NCBI GenBank assembly: GCA_021805205.1 | Contig: JAJZFV010000055.1 | Location: 81,287 to 145,286 of the forward strand | Reading direction: 5' to 3' | Source of the DNA: Actinomycetes bacterium | GTDB lineage: Bacteria > Actinomycetota > Acidimicrobiia > Acidimicrobiales > Acidimicrobiaceae | DNA length: 64,000 nucleotides | Shown here: positions 9,496 to 19,341 of the stretch, piece by piece | Layout: every line of letters starts with the position of its first letter | How positions within the stretch are numbered: the stretch's first letter is position 1 | The notes under the pieces: model-generated | The model's database searches: none | What the model was told of the DNA's origin: nothing | The model's input: the letters and a program-made list of their open reading frames with translations, nothing else | Program-made: the position numbers and the translations under genes

Positions 9496-10704
9496 CTAGC
9501 CAAGGTAACTTGAGTCAGCCTCATTACGGTGAGCAATGATCAAATAACGGCCAAATAACATCAACCCTGTGGAGAGAGCTGCTACAGCCATCAACAAGAT
9601 CCACGAAGGCCTAAAACCAAAGTGGACCACAAAGTAGCCAAAGACGATCGGTCCCGCGACTGAACCGATAAATGCACCACTCTGGGTAATTCCCGTAGCC
9701 CTACCCTCGGCTCCCTTATGGTTGACTACTACAGCAAAGTTAAAGAGACCGTTCCAGCCCCAACCGAATCCGTAACCAATAATCGCCGCTGGTACTACAA
9801 GCCACTTGATGGAAGTAGCGAAGAAGAGGTAGCCAATTGCGCCCATTCCGATCATCGATGCAACAACAATCAAATGCTTTCCGTCGCGCTTGTCGGCACG
9901 GTATCCTACGCTCAAGCGAACAACCAAACTAACAAGAGACCCCAGAGCACCGATAAGACCCGCAGTTCCCGGAGCGTAATGCTGGTGAACCGCATTTTCG
10001 ACCATATAGGCCCCAAGTGCATTGGAGGTTCCAGCCCCTAGGGCCATAGCGATAGCTAAGGTTACAACAGGAGCCAGTGCGATCTCAACCTTTTCACCGT
10101 CGCGGCGCCGTTGGACTTTGACCTTCAGTGAATCTGGATCGCCCGGGATCACCATACTTACTATCAGAGCAATGATCGCAGCAAAAAGATAGACGTAACG
10201 CCATCCAATCGTAAGAGCAACAGAGGGAACTGCCACACCGGCTAACAATGTCGCCACGGGAATGGCGGCCTGCTTTACACCGAGAGCAAAGCCACGCCTG
10301 TTGGTCTTGACCGCATTGATGACAAATAGGTTATTGGCCGGTTGGTTTGTACCATTTGCCACACCCGCGAATGCTAGCAGAATCGCAAGTTCAAAGAAAG
10401 AATGTGCCAAAAAGGCAATGAGCCCCATAGCGATCGCCGATGCGAAGGTCGCTATCCTCATGACCTTAGCCCCGCCTTGGTTTTCAGCCAAGGATCCTGC
10501 AAACAAAGAGGTTGCGGCAGCGGTCCCAAAAAATATTGCAACTGCCACGCCCACTAGGGCTATCGAAAAATGGAGCGATTGGCGAAGTTGGACTGCAACT
10601 GCTCCGGTAATAAACACCGGGAAAACGGTGGAAGTGGTCGAAGAGATTGAGACGACTAAGCGGAGCAGACCTCCTTCACCACCCCTTTTATCCAACGAAC
10701 GCAC
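9496..10704 (-). CDS. MFS transporter
   Basis: A 402-residue membrane protein with about twelve hydrophobic segments. SLAENQGGAKVMRIATF follows helix 2 in the usual MFS motif position, and RLSVGYRADKRDGKHL is the equivalent loop of the second half. Length and layout fit a sugar/drug-type MFS carrier; the substrate is not evident. The start is GTG at 10704 with no clear ribosome site, so an internal start is possible. Upstream is the long leader of the kdp operon on the opposite strand. Confidence 0.75.
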   Translation of the reverse strand: MRSLDKRGGEGGLLRLVVSISSTTSTVFPVFITGAVAVQLRQSLHFSIALVGVAVAIFFGTAAATSLFAGSLAENQGGAKVMRIATFASAIAMGLIAFLAHSFFELAILLAFAGVANGTNQPANNLFVINAVKTNRRGFALGVKQAAIPVATLLAGVAVPSVALTIGWRYVYLFAAIIALIVSMVIPGDPDSLKVKVQRRRDGEKVEIALAPVVTLAIAMALGAGTSNALGAYMVENAVHQHYAPGTAGLIGALGSLVSLVVRLSVGYRADKRDGKHLIVVASMIGMGAIGYLFFATSIKWLVVPAAIIGYGFGWGWNGLFNFAVVVNHKGAEGRATGITQSGAFIGSVAGPIVFGYFVVHFGFRPSWILLMAVAALSTGLMLFGRYLIIAHRNEADSSYLG

Positions 10705-11233
10705 CGCCTGACTTTTATACGGTCAACCTCTCCAGAGGATCCCAATTTTGACCTCGAATACGAATTGCGCCATGTGGCAGGCGCTTAATCGAATAAGGGG
10801 ACAATTAAAGCAATCTCCCTTGGTCCGATTTTCCGCCCATTGTTTTCACAACTCATACGATCATAGGTGAACAACACCCTACAAGGACAAACTGCTCCAC
10901 GGTGTTAACGAGAAACAAAACAGTGGCAACCGGGAAAACCCTATCCATATTAGGGCCGCCAATCTGTCTGGAACTGTGGAGAAGTTTGCTCGAAACCCAA
11001 ACCTCTTACGAACCGAAATACTCAAAGTGCTGGACTTATAGCGCGAGCGAAGTCGACTATGCGATTCTCAACATGGGCGAGAAGTGCTCAATACCGACAA
11101 AGTCGGCCCAGGCAAATGTCGTCTGTTCAAACGTTAATAATCGGCAGATCGCATTAAGGATCCATAAAGAAGCTCAGCTACCCGCACCCAAACCACCTTA
11201 AGATTACGGAAAGGAAGACCCGAAGGAGAAGTT
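10705..11233. other. Kdp upstream region
   Basis: About 530 bases between the divergent MFS gene and the first small gene of the kdp operon. A frame of 99 codons at 10902-11201 is not convincing as a gene (no ribosome site, no family resemblance). The region should contain the KdpE-controlled promoter and is long enough for a leader RNA, but I could not identify a known riboswitch by eye. Confidence 0.35.
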
Positions 11234-11374
11234 ATGGGCGACGTGATCGTAGTGTTATCCATTATCGGAGGTTCGTTTCTAACTATCAAATTCGTCTACT
11301 TCTGCGACAAAATAATTAGCCAAACAGACGATCCTGTTATCACGGGAGTGGAAGCGAACGATGCTCAGCTTTGA
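11234..11374 (+). CDS. Small membrane protein at head of kdp operon
   Basis: A 46-residue protein preceded by a good ribosome site (AAGGAGAA, about 4 bases before ATG). It has one hydrophobic helix (VIVVLSIIGGSFLTIKFVYF), then CDKII and an acidic tail. Small proteins with one helix and an (R/K)xCD-like motif commonly precede kdpF in Actinobacteria, as I recall; function unknown. Its stop overlaps the start of kdpF by 14 bases, so it is co-translated with the pump genes. Confidence 0.65.
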   Translation: MGDVIVVLSIIGGSFLTIKFVYFCDKIISQTDDPVITGVEANDAQL

Positions 11375-11450
11375 CAAACTTGGGGCAATAATTACCATAA
11401 TTGCCCTGGCATACCTTGCATTTACTATTATTCGAGCAGATCAAATCTAA
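11361..11450 (+). CDS. kdpF: Potassium-transporting ATPase subunit KdpF
   Basis: A 29-residue single-helix peptide (GAIITIIALAYLAFTII) directly before kdpA; its TAA shares one base with the kdpA ATG. Length equals the 29 residues of the E. coli protein, and the position is diagnostic. KdpF stabilises the KdpABC complex in the membrane. Recognition rests on place, size and hydrophobicity. Confidence 0.75.
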   Translation: MLSFDKLGAIITIIALAYLAFTIIRADQI

Positions 11451-13162
11451 TGATCAATTCGACCATAATCCCTCTTTTAATAATGGCCGCTCTCATAATG
11501 GCAGTGGCTCCGTTTCTTGGAAGGTACATATATCGAGTTTTTGCCGATGATCAAATTAAAAAAGATACAAAACTCAATAAGTTAGAGCGCAACTTTCTTT
11601 CTCGAATCGGAATAGATCCGCTTGCGGAACAGTCCTGGAAGGCATATGCCTTATCGCTTATTGCGTTTTCAACGGTATCAATCCTCTTTATATATCTCCT
11701 TCAAAGGATCCAGTATCTCGAACCAGGAAACACCAATCATCTACATGCCGTTCCTCCTGCTCTGGCAATCAATACTGCCGTCTCATTCGTAACCAACACA
11801 AACTGGCAAAACTATGCCGGAGAATCTACGATGACCGCCATCACTCAAACGTTGGGGCTAGCTGTACAAAACTTTGTTTCTGCGGCAGTAGGTCTCTCCG
11901 TAGCCATAGCGCTTACCCGTGGTATCACGCGCAGTCGACGCAACACTATCGGCAATTTTTGGGTCGATCTTATGAGGTCAACGACTCGAATTCTTCTGCC
12001 CCTCGCAACTATCTTTTCAATTGTCCTGCTATCACAGGGCGTAATTGATAACCTTGTAATCTCTCGATGCATCACGACAATCGCAGGCGGAAAACAGTGT
12101 ATACCAGGTGGATTAGTAGCGTCTCAAGAAGCTATAAAAGAGCTTGGTACTAACGGTGGAGGATATTTCAATGCAAATTCGATGCATCCATTCGAAAATC
12201 CCAATTTTTTGACTAACTTTCTCGAGGTTTATTCGATACTTCTCATACCATTTTCCTTACCTTTTACATTCGGTAACTTCGCCAAGAAGCGTCGTGAAGG
12301 GATTACGATATTTGCAGTGATGCTTATTCTTTGGGCATCAAGCTCCTTGCTACTGCTCCACTTCGAGACATCAAGTAATCAACTCAATTTGGCCAAAACT
12401 GCCAACTTGACCGCAGTAACAAGTACCAAGGTACTTCCTGAAGGTCAAGATCTTCGAATCTCAACTCCATCCTGCGCGATCTTCTCAGCCTCTACCACTG
12501 CCACCTCAACGGGCGCAGTGAACTGCTCTCTAGATTCACTAGAGCCAGCAGCATCTGGCGTTGCCCTGTTCAATATGATGCTCGGTGAAGTTAGCCCCGG
12601 TGGAGTTGGCTCTGGCCTCTATGGCATCTTGGTCTTTGCAATCTTGGCGGTTTTCGTATCCGGACTCATGGTTGGACGCACCCCTGAATATCTTGGCAAA
12701 AAGATTCAGGGGGCTGAGATGAAGTTGATAACCATCTATCTTCTGATATCGCCAGCTGCAATTATGATCTTCAGCGCTTTTGCGGTAATTCTCAAGACCG
12801 CACGAACTGCAGTTGGGAATCCAGGTGCACAAGGGCTCAGCGAGATAATCTACTCATTTGTTTCGACCGGGAACAACAATGGCTCCGCCCTTGCTGGACT
12901 CTCATCCAATACCGACTTTTATAACATCACCCAAGCTATAAATATGGTTATTGGGCGGTTCGGTCTCATAATTCCAGTGCTTGCCCTTGCGGGAGCGCTT
13001 GTCTCAAAACAAGCAATCCCCCAGGGTCCGGGAACCTTTGCCACTGATAAGCCCCTATTCGCTTCGATACTCATCGCGACCATCGTTTTAATCGTCGGTA
13101 TTACGTACTTTCCAGTCCTGGCACTTGGGCCGATAGTCGCCCACCTAAGCCTCGGACACTAA
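11450..13162 (+). CDS. kdpA: Potassium-transporting ATPase subunit KdpA
   Basis: A 570-residue membrane protein with about ten helices that forms the potassium-selective channel-like subunit of the KdpFABC pump. Filter-region motifs are clear: TNTNWQNYAGE, TNGGGYFNANSMHPFENP and STGNNNGSALAG, each matching one of the four selectivity-filter repeats. Its length matches the family. The start shares a base with the kdpF stop. In KdpFABC, K+ enters through KdpA and is moved by ATP hydrolysis in KdpB. Confidence 0.98.
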   Translation: MINSTIIPLLIMAALIMAVAPFLGRYIYRVFADDQIKKDTKLNKLERNFLSRIGIDPLAEQSWKAYALSLIAFSTVSILFIYLLQRIQYLEPGNTNHLHAVPPALAINTAVSFVTNTNWQNYAGESTMTAITQTLGLAVQNFVSAAVGLSVAIALTRGITRSRRNTIGNFWVDLMRSTTRILLPLATIFSIVLLSQGVIDNLVISRCITTIAGGKQCIPGGLVASQEAIKELGTNGGGYFNANSMHPFENPNFLTNFLEVYSILLIPFSLPFTFGNFAKKRREGITIFAVMLILWASSSLLLLHFETSSNQLNLAKTANLTAVTSTKVLPEGQDLRISTPSCAIFSASTTATSTGAVNCSLDSLEPAASGVALFNMMLGEVSPGGVGSGLYGILVFAILAVFVSGLMVGRTPEYLGKKIQGAEMKLITIYLLISPAAIMIFSAFAVILKTARTAVGNPGAQGLSEIIYSFVSTGNNNGSALAGLSSNTDFYNITQAINMVIGRFGLIIPVLALAGALVSKQAIPQGPGTFATDKPLFASILIATIVLIVGITYFPVLALGPIVAHLSLGH

Positions 13163-13164
13163 AG

Positions 13165-13179
13165 AAAGGATTCGCCATC
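13165..13179 (+). promoter_or_regulatory. Ribosome site and possible ATC start codon of kdpB
   Basis: AAAGGA at 13165-13170 is spaced six bases from ATC at 13177-13179 in the kdpB frame. There is no standard start codon between this point and TTG at 13261, which lacks a good ribosome site and would remove part of the expected first helix. Confidence 0.45.
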
Positions 13180-13260
13180 ACTACTCTCCAGAAGACAAAA
13201 CCAAATGGCGCCCAGACAGAAAAGGGCGCGACCTTCAACCGCCAACAGATTGCAGAGAAC

Positions 13261-15252
13261 TTGAAGGAGTCTCTAAAGAAACTAGATCCTCGCCTGCTTT
13301 GGCACAATCCAGTCATGTTCATAGTCGAGGTTGGAACGGCCTTTGCGACCTTGGACTTCGTCGCAACAATCAAATCTCAAACCACAAGTGATATCGTCTT
13401 TGCGGTATCTGTTATAATTTGGCTCTTCTTTACCCTCGTCTTTGCAAACTTTGCCGAAGTAATAGCCGAACGACGTGGACGAGCACAAGCAGCATCTCTC
13501 AGAAGCGCTAGAACGGCCTTGATTGCGCGGCTAATCGTTAAGGGCTCCATCGAGGAGGTCCCAGCCGAGAGCCTCAAAGTCGGAGACCGCTGCATCGTTA
13601 CAGCGGGAGAGACTATCCCTTGTGACGGAGAAGTCGTAGAGGGAATTGCATCTGTCGACGAATCAGCGATAACGGGTGAATCGGCTCCCGTCATCAGAGA
13701 GGCCGGAGGAGATAGGTCGTCGGTTACGGGTGGCACTAAAGTTCTATCGGATGAAATAATCGTGAGCGTCACTCAAGAACCTGGCAAAAGCTTCCTTGAA
13801 AAGATGATCTTACTAGTAGAGGGAGCAAATCGCCAAAAAACCCCAAACGAAGTGGCGTTAAATATCCTCCTCTCGGGCCTCAGTTTCGTTCTATTGCTCT
13901 CGGTAGCAACGCTGCAGCCCTTTGCGATCTTTTCAAAGTCGCCCCAGAGTATCGTCGTCTTAGTCGCCCTTCTTGTTTGTCTTATACCTACGACCATAGG
14001 TGCGCTTCTATCTGCAATAGGAATAGCTGGTATCGATAGGTTGGTAAAGCAAAATGTTCTAGCCACATCGGGACGCGCTGTGGAAGCGGCCGGCGATTGC
14101 AACACCCTGCTGCTCGACAAAACAGGAACGATAACATATGGGAACAGGCAAGCCGTACAATTCTTCCCATCGTCCGATTCGTCTGAAAAAGAACTCGCTG
14201 AAGCAGCTCTAATCGCAAGCGTTGCGGACCAGACCCCAGAAGGTCGCTCAATAGTTGATCTTTCAAAGAAGATTATGGGCGACAACGGCGCGGTGGAGAC
14301 CTCTCAATCCGACGACTGGATCACGATCGGATTTAGCGCCACGACCCGTATGAGCGGTGTGGATATTGGCGATGACTCTTACCGCAAAGGCGCCGGTGAT
14401 TCAGTTGCCAAATGGATCGTCGAAAATGGAGGTACTGTAGATGCGCTATCCTCTAAAGCGATCACAGAGATCGCTTCAAGCGGCGGTACCCCACTCTTGG
14501 TTGCCAAAAACAACAGATCCTTAGGCGTTATATACCTTAAAGATGTTGTCAAAGAGGGCATAGCCTCAAGGTTTGCCACGATGCGCTCCCTTGGAATAAG
14601 AACCGTGATGGTCACTGGGGATAACCCGGTAACAGCAGCAGCTATAGCAAAAGAGGCTGGGGTCGACGACTTCATTGCACAGGCTACACCTGAGGACAAA
14701 CTGAGCTACATCAAGAAAGAACAGCGAAGTGGGTCCCTTGTCGCAATGACCGGAGATGGAACCAACGACGCCCCGGCTCTAGCTCAAGCAGATGTTGGAG
14801 TGGCGATGAACTCTGGAACTCAAGCCGCCAAGGAGGCGGGGAATATGGTTGACCTTGACTCCAACCCGACCAAGCTGCTTGAGATAGTCGAGATTGGAAA
14901 GCAACTCCTAATTACGCGAGGTTCTCTAACTACGTTCTCAATTGCGAATGATATCGCCAAATACTTTGCAATCATTCCAGCAATGTTTCAAAGAGTATTT
15001 CCGGTACTCAAACCACTAAACATCATGCACCTTACAAATGCACACACCGCAATTTTGGCCGCCGTGATCTTCAATGCGTTAATTATTGTCGCCCTCATCC
15101 CCCTCGCCCTCAGAGGGGTCAAATTTCGAGCTACCTCCTCGGCCTCTATCCTTCGACGCAATCTTTCCATCTATGGAATTGGAGGGGTAATTCTCCCATT
15201 TCTAGGGATCAAGGCAATCGATATCGTCCTTACGTTGATCGGAGTTAAGTAA
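13261..15252 (+). CDS. kdpB: Potassium-transporting P-type ATPase subunit KdpB
   Basis: The catalytic P-type ATPase subunit. LLLDKTGTITYGN holds the phosphorylated Asp (about residue 286), TGES is the dephosphorylation loop and MTGDGTNDAPALAQADVGVAM is split over the hinge motif. The coordinates use a TTG codon at 13261. However, the same frame is open back to the kdpA stop, and the upstream part (FNRQQIAENL) looks like the normal KdpB N-terminal helix. An AAAGGA site at 13165-13170 sits six bases before an ATC codon at 13177, and no ATG, GTG or TTG lies between. The true start may therefore be ATC at 13177, giving 28 more residues. Confidence 0.95.
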   Translation: MKESLKKLDPRLLWHNPVMFIVEVGTAFATLDFVATIKSQTTSDIVFAVSVIIWLFFTLVFANFAEVIAERRGRAQAASLRSARTALIARLIVKGSIEEVPAESLKVGDRCIVTAGETIPCDGEVVEGIASVDESAITGESAPVIREAGGDRSSVTGGTKVLSDEIIVSVTQEPGKSFLEKMILLVEGANRQKTPNEVALNILLSGLSFVLLLSVATLQPFAIFSKSPQSIVVLVALLVCLIPTTIGALLSAIGIAGIDRLVKQNVLATSGRAVEAAGDCNTLLLDKTGTITYGNRQAVQFFPSSDSSEKELAEAALIASVADQTPEGRSIVDLSKKIMGDNGAVETSQSDDWITIGFSATTRMSGVDIGDDSYRKGAGDSVAKWIVENGGTVDALSSKAITEIASSGGTPLLVAKNNRSLGVIYLKDVVKEGIASRFATMRSLGIRTVMVTGDNPVTAAAIAKEAGVDDFIAQATPEDKLSYIKKEQRSGSLVAMTGDGTNDAPALAQADVGVAMNSGTQAAKEAGNMVDLDSNPTKLLEIVEIGKQLLITRGSLTTFSIANDIAKYFAIIPAMFQRVFPVLKPLNIMHLTNAHTAILAAVIFNALIIVALIPLALRGVKFRATSSASILRRNLSIYGIGGVILPFLGIKAIDIVLTLIGVK

Positions 15253-15825
15253 GTGATTCGCCATATTAAACCAGCACTTGGTATCTTCGCACTCTTGACA
15301 CTTCTGCTTGGGATTGCATACCCCGCCTTAGTGTGGGCTATCGGTCAGACGACCTTCAACAATCAAGCCAACGGCTCCCTCGTCTACGTCAACGCCACTC
15401 CGGTTGGTTCTAGCCTATTGGCTCAAAGTTTCCACGGAGCGATGTGGTTCCATCCAAGGCCCTCTGCAGTCGGCTACAGCGGCAATGCTTCAGGCGCCTC
15501 CAACCTTGCCCTCGGAAATCCCAAATTGATAATTCAAATCGATAAACTTGCGACCAACTACCGTCGGGAAAATGGCCTCGCAAATAGCACTCCAATTCCA
15601 GCCGACGCAGCAACGGAGTCGGGTTCTGGGCTCGATCCTGACATATCAGTTGCAAACGCCCAACTACAAGCTCCAAGAGTCGCACACGCTCGCTCCATTA
15701 GCTTGAGTACCGTTGACTCATTGATAAGTCGCGCAACAACCTCTTCTCCTTCCTACTTCTTTGGAACAAAAGTTGTAAATGTCATTACCCTCAACTTAGA
15801 GTTGAAGAGATTGCAGATGCGGTGA
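15253..15825 (+). CDS. kdpC: Potassium-transporting ATPase subunit KdpC
   Basis: A 190-residue protein with one N-terminal membrane helix (LGIFALLTLLLGIAYPALVW) and an outer domain. Family motifs include the G-S-x-L-x-Q pattern (GSSLLAQSF), FHPRPSAVGY (usually FxxRPSA) and TESGSGLDPDIS (usually S.SGLDPHIS). It is the assembly/accessory subunit that stabilises ATP binding to KdpB. GTG start immediately follows the kdpB stop with no gap, so translation is coupled. Confidence 0.97.
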   Translation: MIRHIKPALGIFALLTLLLGIAYPALVWAIGQTTFNNQANGSLVYVNATPVGSSLLAQSFHGAMWFHPRPSAVGYSGNASGASNLALGNPKLIIQIDKLATNYRRENGLANSTPIPADAATESGSGLDPDISVANAQLQAPRVAHARSISLSTVDSLISRATTSSPSYFFGTKVVNVITLNLELKRLQMR

Positions 15826-15829
15826 GAGT

Positions 15830-18343
15830 ATGCGTGGAGAACTTCGAATATACCTAGGTTGCGCCGCAGGCGTCGGCAAAACCTGTGCAATGTTGACCGA
15901 GGGACATAGCCGTCAAAGCAGGGGCACCGACGTCATCGTGGGATACGTTGAAACCCACGACAGGCCAAGGACTAAGGAGTTGGCAGAGGGCCTCGAGATC
16001 GCACCAAGAAAGAGGATAGATTACAAAAACAAAGTAATAGAAGAGATGGATACCGACTACATCATCGATCGAAGGCCCCAAGTGGTCCTCGTAGATGAAT
16101 TGGCCCATGCCAACACTGAGCCTTCAAAAAATCGAAAGCGGTACGAAGACGTACGCATGATCCTCAATGCCGGAATCACCGTCATTAGCACCTTAAACAT
16201 TCAGCACCTAGAGAGTTTAAACGATGTTATCTTCGAGATAACAGGCATTCGCCAAAACGAGACGATTCCAGATGCCTTCGTCCGGTCGGCAAATCAAATT
16301 GAACTCGTTGACATGACCCCTGAAGCGCTAAGAAGAAGAATCGCCCACGGTAACGTTTACCCCATTGGACGCTCAGAGGCGGCCCTCGAGAACTTCTTCA
16401 AAGTCGAAAACCTCTCCGCTTTGCGTGAATTAGCCCTCTTGTGGCTCGCCGACCGCGTCGAGGAGTCATTAACTGCCTTTCGCCAAAGACACTCCCAAAT
16501 AAACACATGGGAGACAAAGGAGCGAATTCTAGTTGCCTTAGGTGGCGTACCTGAGAACGATCTACTCATACGCCGAGCCGCTCGCCTAGCGATGCGCACT
16601 AGGGGAAGTTTGATTGGAGTCCACATCTCAACCCAGGATGGATTCGAAACTCCAAACCTTTCGTCTCTAACCCGACAAAAAGAGCTCATCGATTCTCTTG
16701 GTGGTACGTTCATTGAGATAACTGCCAGTTCCGTGGTGAGTGGAATCATGCAGATCGCTAAAGCCGAGAGCGCAACACAAATAATCCTCGGCGCATCTCG
16801 GAAAAGTCATCTAAGTCGCCTCTTGGGCGACGACGTAATCGACGAAATCGTAAATGCTTCTGGTCACGGAATCGACGTTCACGTCGTCTCGGTGGGAGAT
16901 AGCTCTTCAAAACCAACTTTTGCTAGAATAAAGAGGTTGATACGACGTCAAGCAAATGGATCACGGGCTGGTAGAACAGTTGCACTTATCGCGACTGCGA
17001 TTATATTTCCGCTCGCGACGGTCCTGCTGTCTGCCATAAGACAAAAGCTTGCGCTTTCGGCCATTACGCTGATCTTTCTACTCTTCGTATCAGCTATCGG
17101 ATTTATTGGGGGCTTATTTCCTTCGGTTATAGGTGCTATCGTCGGTTTTCTACTACTCAACTACTACTTCGCTCCACCTATCCATACTTTTACCATTGCC
17201 AATCCCCGCGACCTAATAACTCTCGTTACATTTTTGATTCTGTCGAGCGCATTTGGCTTCTTAATTGACCTTCAGCGAAGAAGGCTTGAGGCGAGCAAGC
17301 AGAACGAAAATAGATCTCGTCTTTACGGACGTGCCGCAGAAATTCTGATTGCATCACCCAACCCGACCCAAGATATGCTCGCCGAACTTAGAAAACAGCT
17401 AAAAAAGAGTTACGCAATTTTGATAAAGGGAGAGTTGGAAAATGGCGAGGAGATCGCGGCTGATGGAAACAGGGTCGAATTTGACCCAAGAGACACATTG
17501 AAGATAAGGCTGCTAAATAACTCACACACCATCGCCCTTTCGCCCGGAGTACTGGAGACCTTCGATATGGAGGTTCTAGCCATTCTTCGGCCCCAGCTTG
17601 AAGCGGCTCTAACTGCAGCAGAACTTGAACGAGAGCGAGAAAAATCTGAGCTGCTACGACAGGGAGATGCCTTTCGCAAGTCAATCCTTGCTGCTGTAAG
17701 CCACGACCTGAGAACACCTCTCTCTGCAATTAGAGCGGCAGCTAGTGGATTGCTAGCAGACGACATTACTCTCGCTCCGGCGATGGAACGAGCCCTCGTC
17801 GAAACAATCGACGACGAGGCAAGAAACCTAACCGAAATTGTATCGAACCTACTCGACCTAACACGAATAAACATGGGTGGTGTATCGGTTATGATCCAGA
17901 AAATATCTCCTGCTGCCCTAATTGACCAAACCCTCCTATCTATGAGGCGAAACTTGGGAAGAATCTCCAATAAAGTTCCCGAAGAGATGCCATTCATGCT
18001 CGCAGATGCCGCCCTCCTCGAGCGAGCGCTGGCAAATGTGATCGAAAATGGGATCGCATTCTCCCCGGCCGATACAACGATCGAAATCAACGCATATACG
18101 ACCCCCACGATGATCTCCATCGAGGTGCGAGATGATGGAGTTGGAATACCCGAGGAGGACTTGGTCAGGATCTTCGAACCGTTTCAACGGGCTGGTGACT
18201 CCACTACACGGCCTGGCATCGGTTTGGGATTAGCGGTGGCTAAGGGTTTTGTTGAAGTTCAGGGTGGAACGCTAGCGGTCAACTCAAAGGTAAATATTGG
18301 AACAACAGTTCGTATTTCGCTGAGACGGGCTGACCTGCAATGA
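15830..18343 (+). CDS. kdpD: Potassium/turgor sensor histidine kinase KdpD
   Basis: An 837-residue sensor kinase with the full KdpD layout. The N-terminal KdpD domain carries the Walker A box GCAAGVGKT and DELAH; a universal-stress-protein-like domain spans about residues 230-365; four membrane helices lie between about 380 and 485; a GAF-like linker follows; and the kinase core has AAVSHDLRTPLSAI (His near 625), an N box (NVIENGIAFS) and G boxes (DDGVGIPEED, GIGLGLAVA). KdpD phosphorylates KdpE when K+ is scarce. It starts four bases after kdpC and overlaps kdpE by ATGA. Confidence 0.97.
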   Translation: MRGELRIYLGCAAGVGKTCAMLTEGHSRQSRGTDVIVGYVETHDRPRTKELAEGLEIAPRKRIDYKNKVIEEMDTDYIIDRRPQVVLVDELAHANTEPSKNRKRYEDVRMILNAGITVISTLNIQHLESLNDVIFEITGIRQNETIPDAFVRSANQIELVDMTPEALRRRIAHGNVYPIGRSEAALENFFKVENLSALRELALLWLADRVEESLTAFRQRHSQINTWETKERILVALGGVPENDLLIRRAARLAMRTRGSLIGVHISTQDGFETPNLSSLTRQKELIDSLGGTFIEITASSVVSGIMQIAKAESATQIILGASRKSHLSRLLGDDVIDEIVNASGHGIDVHVVSVGDSSSKPTFARIKRLIRRQANGSRAGRTVALIATAIIFPLATVLLSAIRQKLALSAITLIFLLFVSAIGFIGGLFPSVIGAIVGFLLLNYYFAPPIHTFTIANPRDLITLVTFLILSSAFGFLIDLQRRRLEASKQNENRSRLYGRAAEILIASPNPTQDMLAELRKQLKKSYAILIKGELENGEEIAADGNRVEFDPRDTLKIRLLNNSHTIALSPGVLETFDMEVLAILRPQLEAALTAAELEREREKSELLRQGDAFRKSILAAVSHDLRTPLSAIRAAASGLLADDITLAPAMERALVETIDDEARNLTEIVSNLLDLTRINMGGVSVMIQKISPAALIDQTLLSMRRNLGRISNKVPEEMPFMLADAALLERALANVIENGIAFSPADTTIEINAYTTPTMISIEVRDDGVGIPEEDLVRIFEPFQRAGDSTTRPGIGLGLAVAKGFVEVQGGTLAVNSKVNIGTTVRISLRRADLQ

Positions 18344-19023
18344 GGATTCTCTTCGTCGAAGACGATATCTCCTTTGCGAACGCTCTCCTAATCTCACTGC
18401 GAGCGAGAGGTTACGAAGTAAAGCACATCGCAAATGGCGCAGGGGCCCTTGCTCAATTCGCAAGTGGACGCTTTGACGTGGTGGTCTTGGACTTAGGACT
18501 TTCCGATATGGACGGCATCGAGGTGCTAAAGGAGATTCGAAAGAAAGACAACACTCCAATCTTGGTGCTCTCAGCGAGAATCGGAGAAGTATCAAAAGTT
18601 GAGGCGCTCGACTTAGGAGCCGACGATTACGTTACCAAGCCATTCGGATTTGGAGAATTCCTAGCTCGGCTCCGCGCTGCACACAGGCGGGGGTCACCGG
18701 GTCCAGCAAACCAAGTTTTGCGAGTTGGAGAGTTCACAATCGATCTCGCGAAAAAGCAGATCACATCGTCAAGTGTTGCCCCTCCAAAATTGACCCCCAC
18801 CGAATGGTCCCTAATGGAAGTATTGGCGCTGGAGAACAACCGAATTATTTCGAGAGAGGAGATCCTAAGACGAGTATGGGGCGAAGCCTTCATGAACGAG
18901 TACGACTACCTTCGTGTCTATATTTCACAGCTAAGGAGAAAGATTGAGCTGAATCCCGCCGATCCCAAATATCTTTTGACCGAGCCCGGCATTGGATATC
19001 GACTCGTTGCCGACTCCCCGTAG
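18340..19023 (+). CDS. kdpE: Response regulator KdpE
   Basis: A 227-residue OmpR/PhoB-type regulator. The receiver domain has the acidic pocket VEDD at residues 6-9, phospho-acceptor Asp51 (VVLDLGLSDMDG) and Lys in DDYVTKPFG. The C-terminal winged helix includes LTPTEWSLMEVLA and the wing RVYISQLRRKIE. It activates the kdp promoter on phosphorylation by KdpD, with which it shares a 4-base overlap. No strong terminator was seen after it. Confidence 0.95.
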   Translation: MRILFVEDDISFANALLISLRARGYEVKHIANGAGALAQFASGRFDVVVLDLGLSDMDGIEVLKEIRKKDNTPILVLSARIGEVSKVEALDLGADDYVTKPFGFGEFLARLRAAHRRGSPGPANQVLRVGEFTIDLAKKQITSSSVAPPKLTPTEWSLMEVLALENNRIISREEILRRVWGEAFMNEYDYLRVYISQLRRKIELNPADPKYLLTEPGIGYRLVADSP

Positions 19024-19341
19024 AAGTTAATTCAATCTGCATTAAGAGGGCGCATTCGAAGGAAAACACCAAACCAAATTGGCGCCCGATAGCTCGACTT
19101 CATACTCGGAAGAATCCGGTGTGGCCTTGGACTAGAGCTACTGTCTAAGCGAGCCGAGCTCCACAAGCCACAAGAAGGTGAGAGAACTTAGGCCTAGAAG
19201 GTGGATCAACGCTAAAGTGCGAGATTGGACACCTCCAGGTGGAACGTGGACCACACCACCGCGGGATAGATCGGTCATTGGTCAAAGTTTAATTACTTAG
19301 ATTAATCTCAGAACAACTCAACTCTTCATTGACTATTTGAC
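19024..19341. other. Intergenic region after kdpE, nothing recognised
   Basis: About 320 bases between the end of kdpE and the minus-strand redox genes. No convincing gene or terminator is visible; the stretch TGGACCACACCACC near 19250 and GGTGTGGCC near 19119 are partly complementary but far apart. Confidence 0.3.

Noticed and set aside
10902-11201. 99-codon plus-strand frame upstream of the kdp operon
   Set aside because: No ribosome site, composition unlike neighbours and no family resemblance; it lies where the kdp promoter and leader should be.
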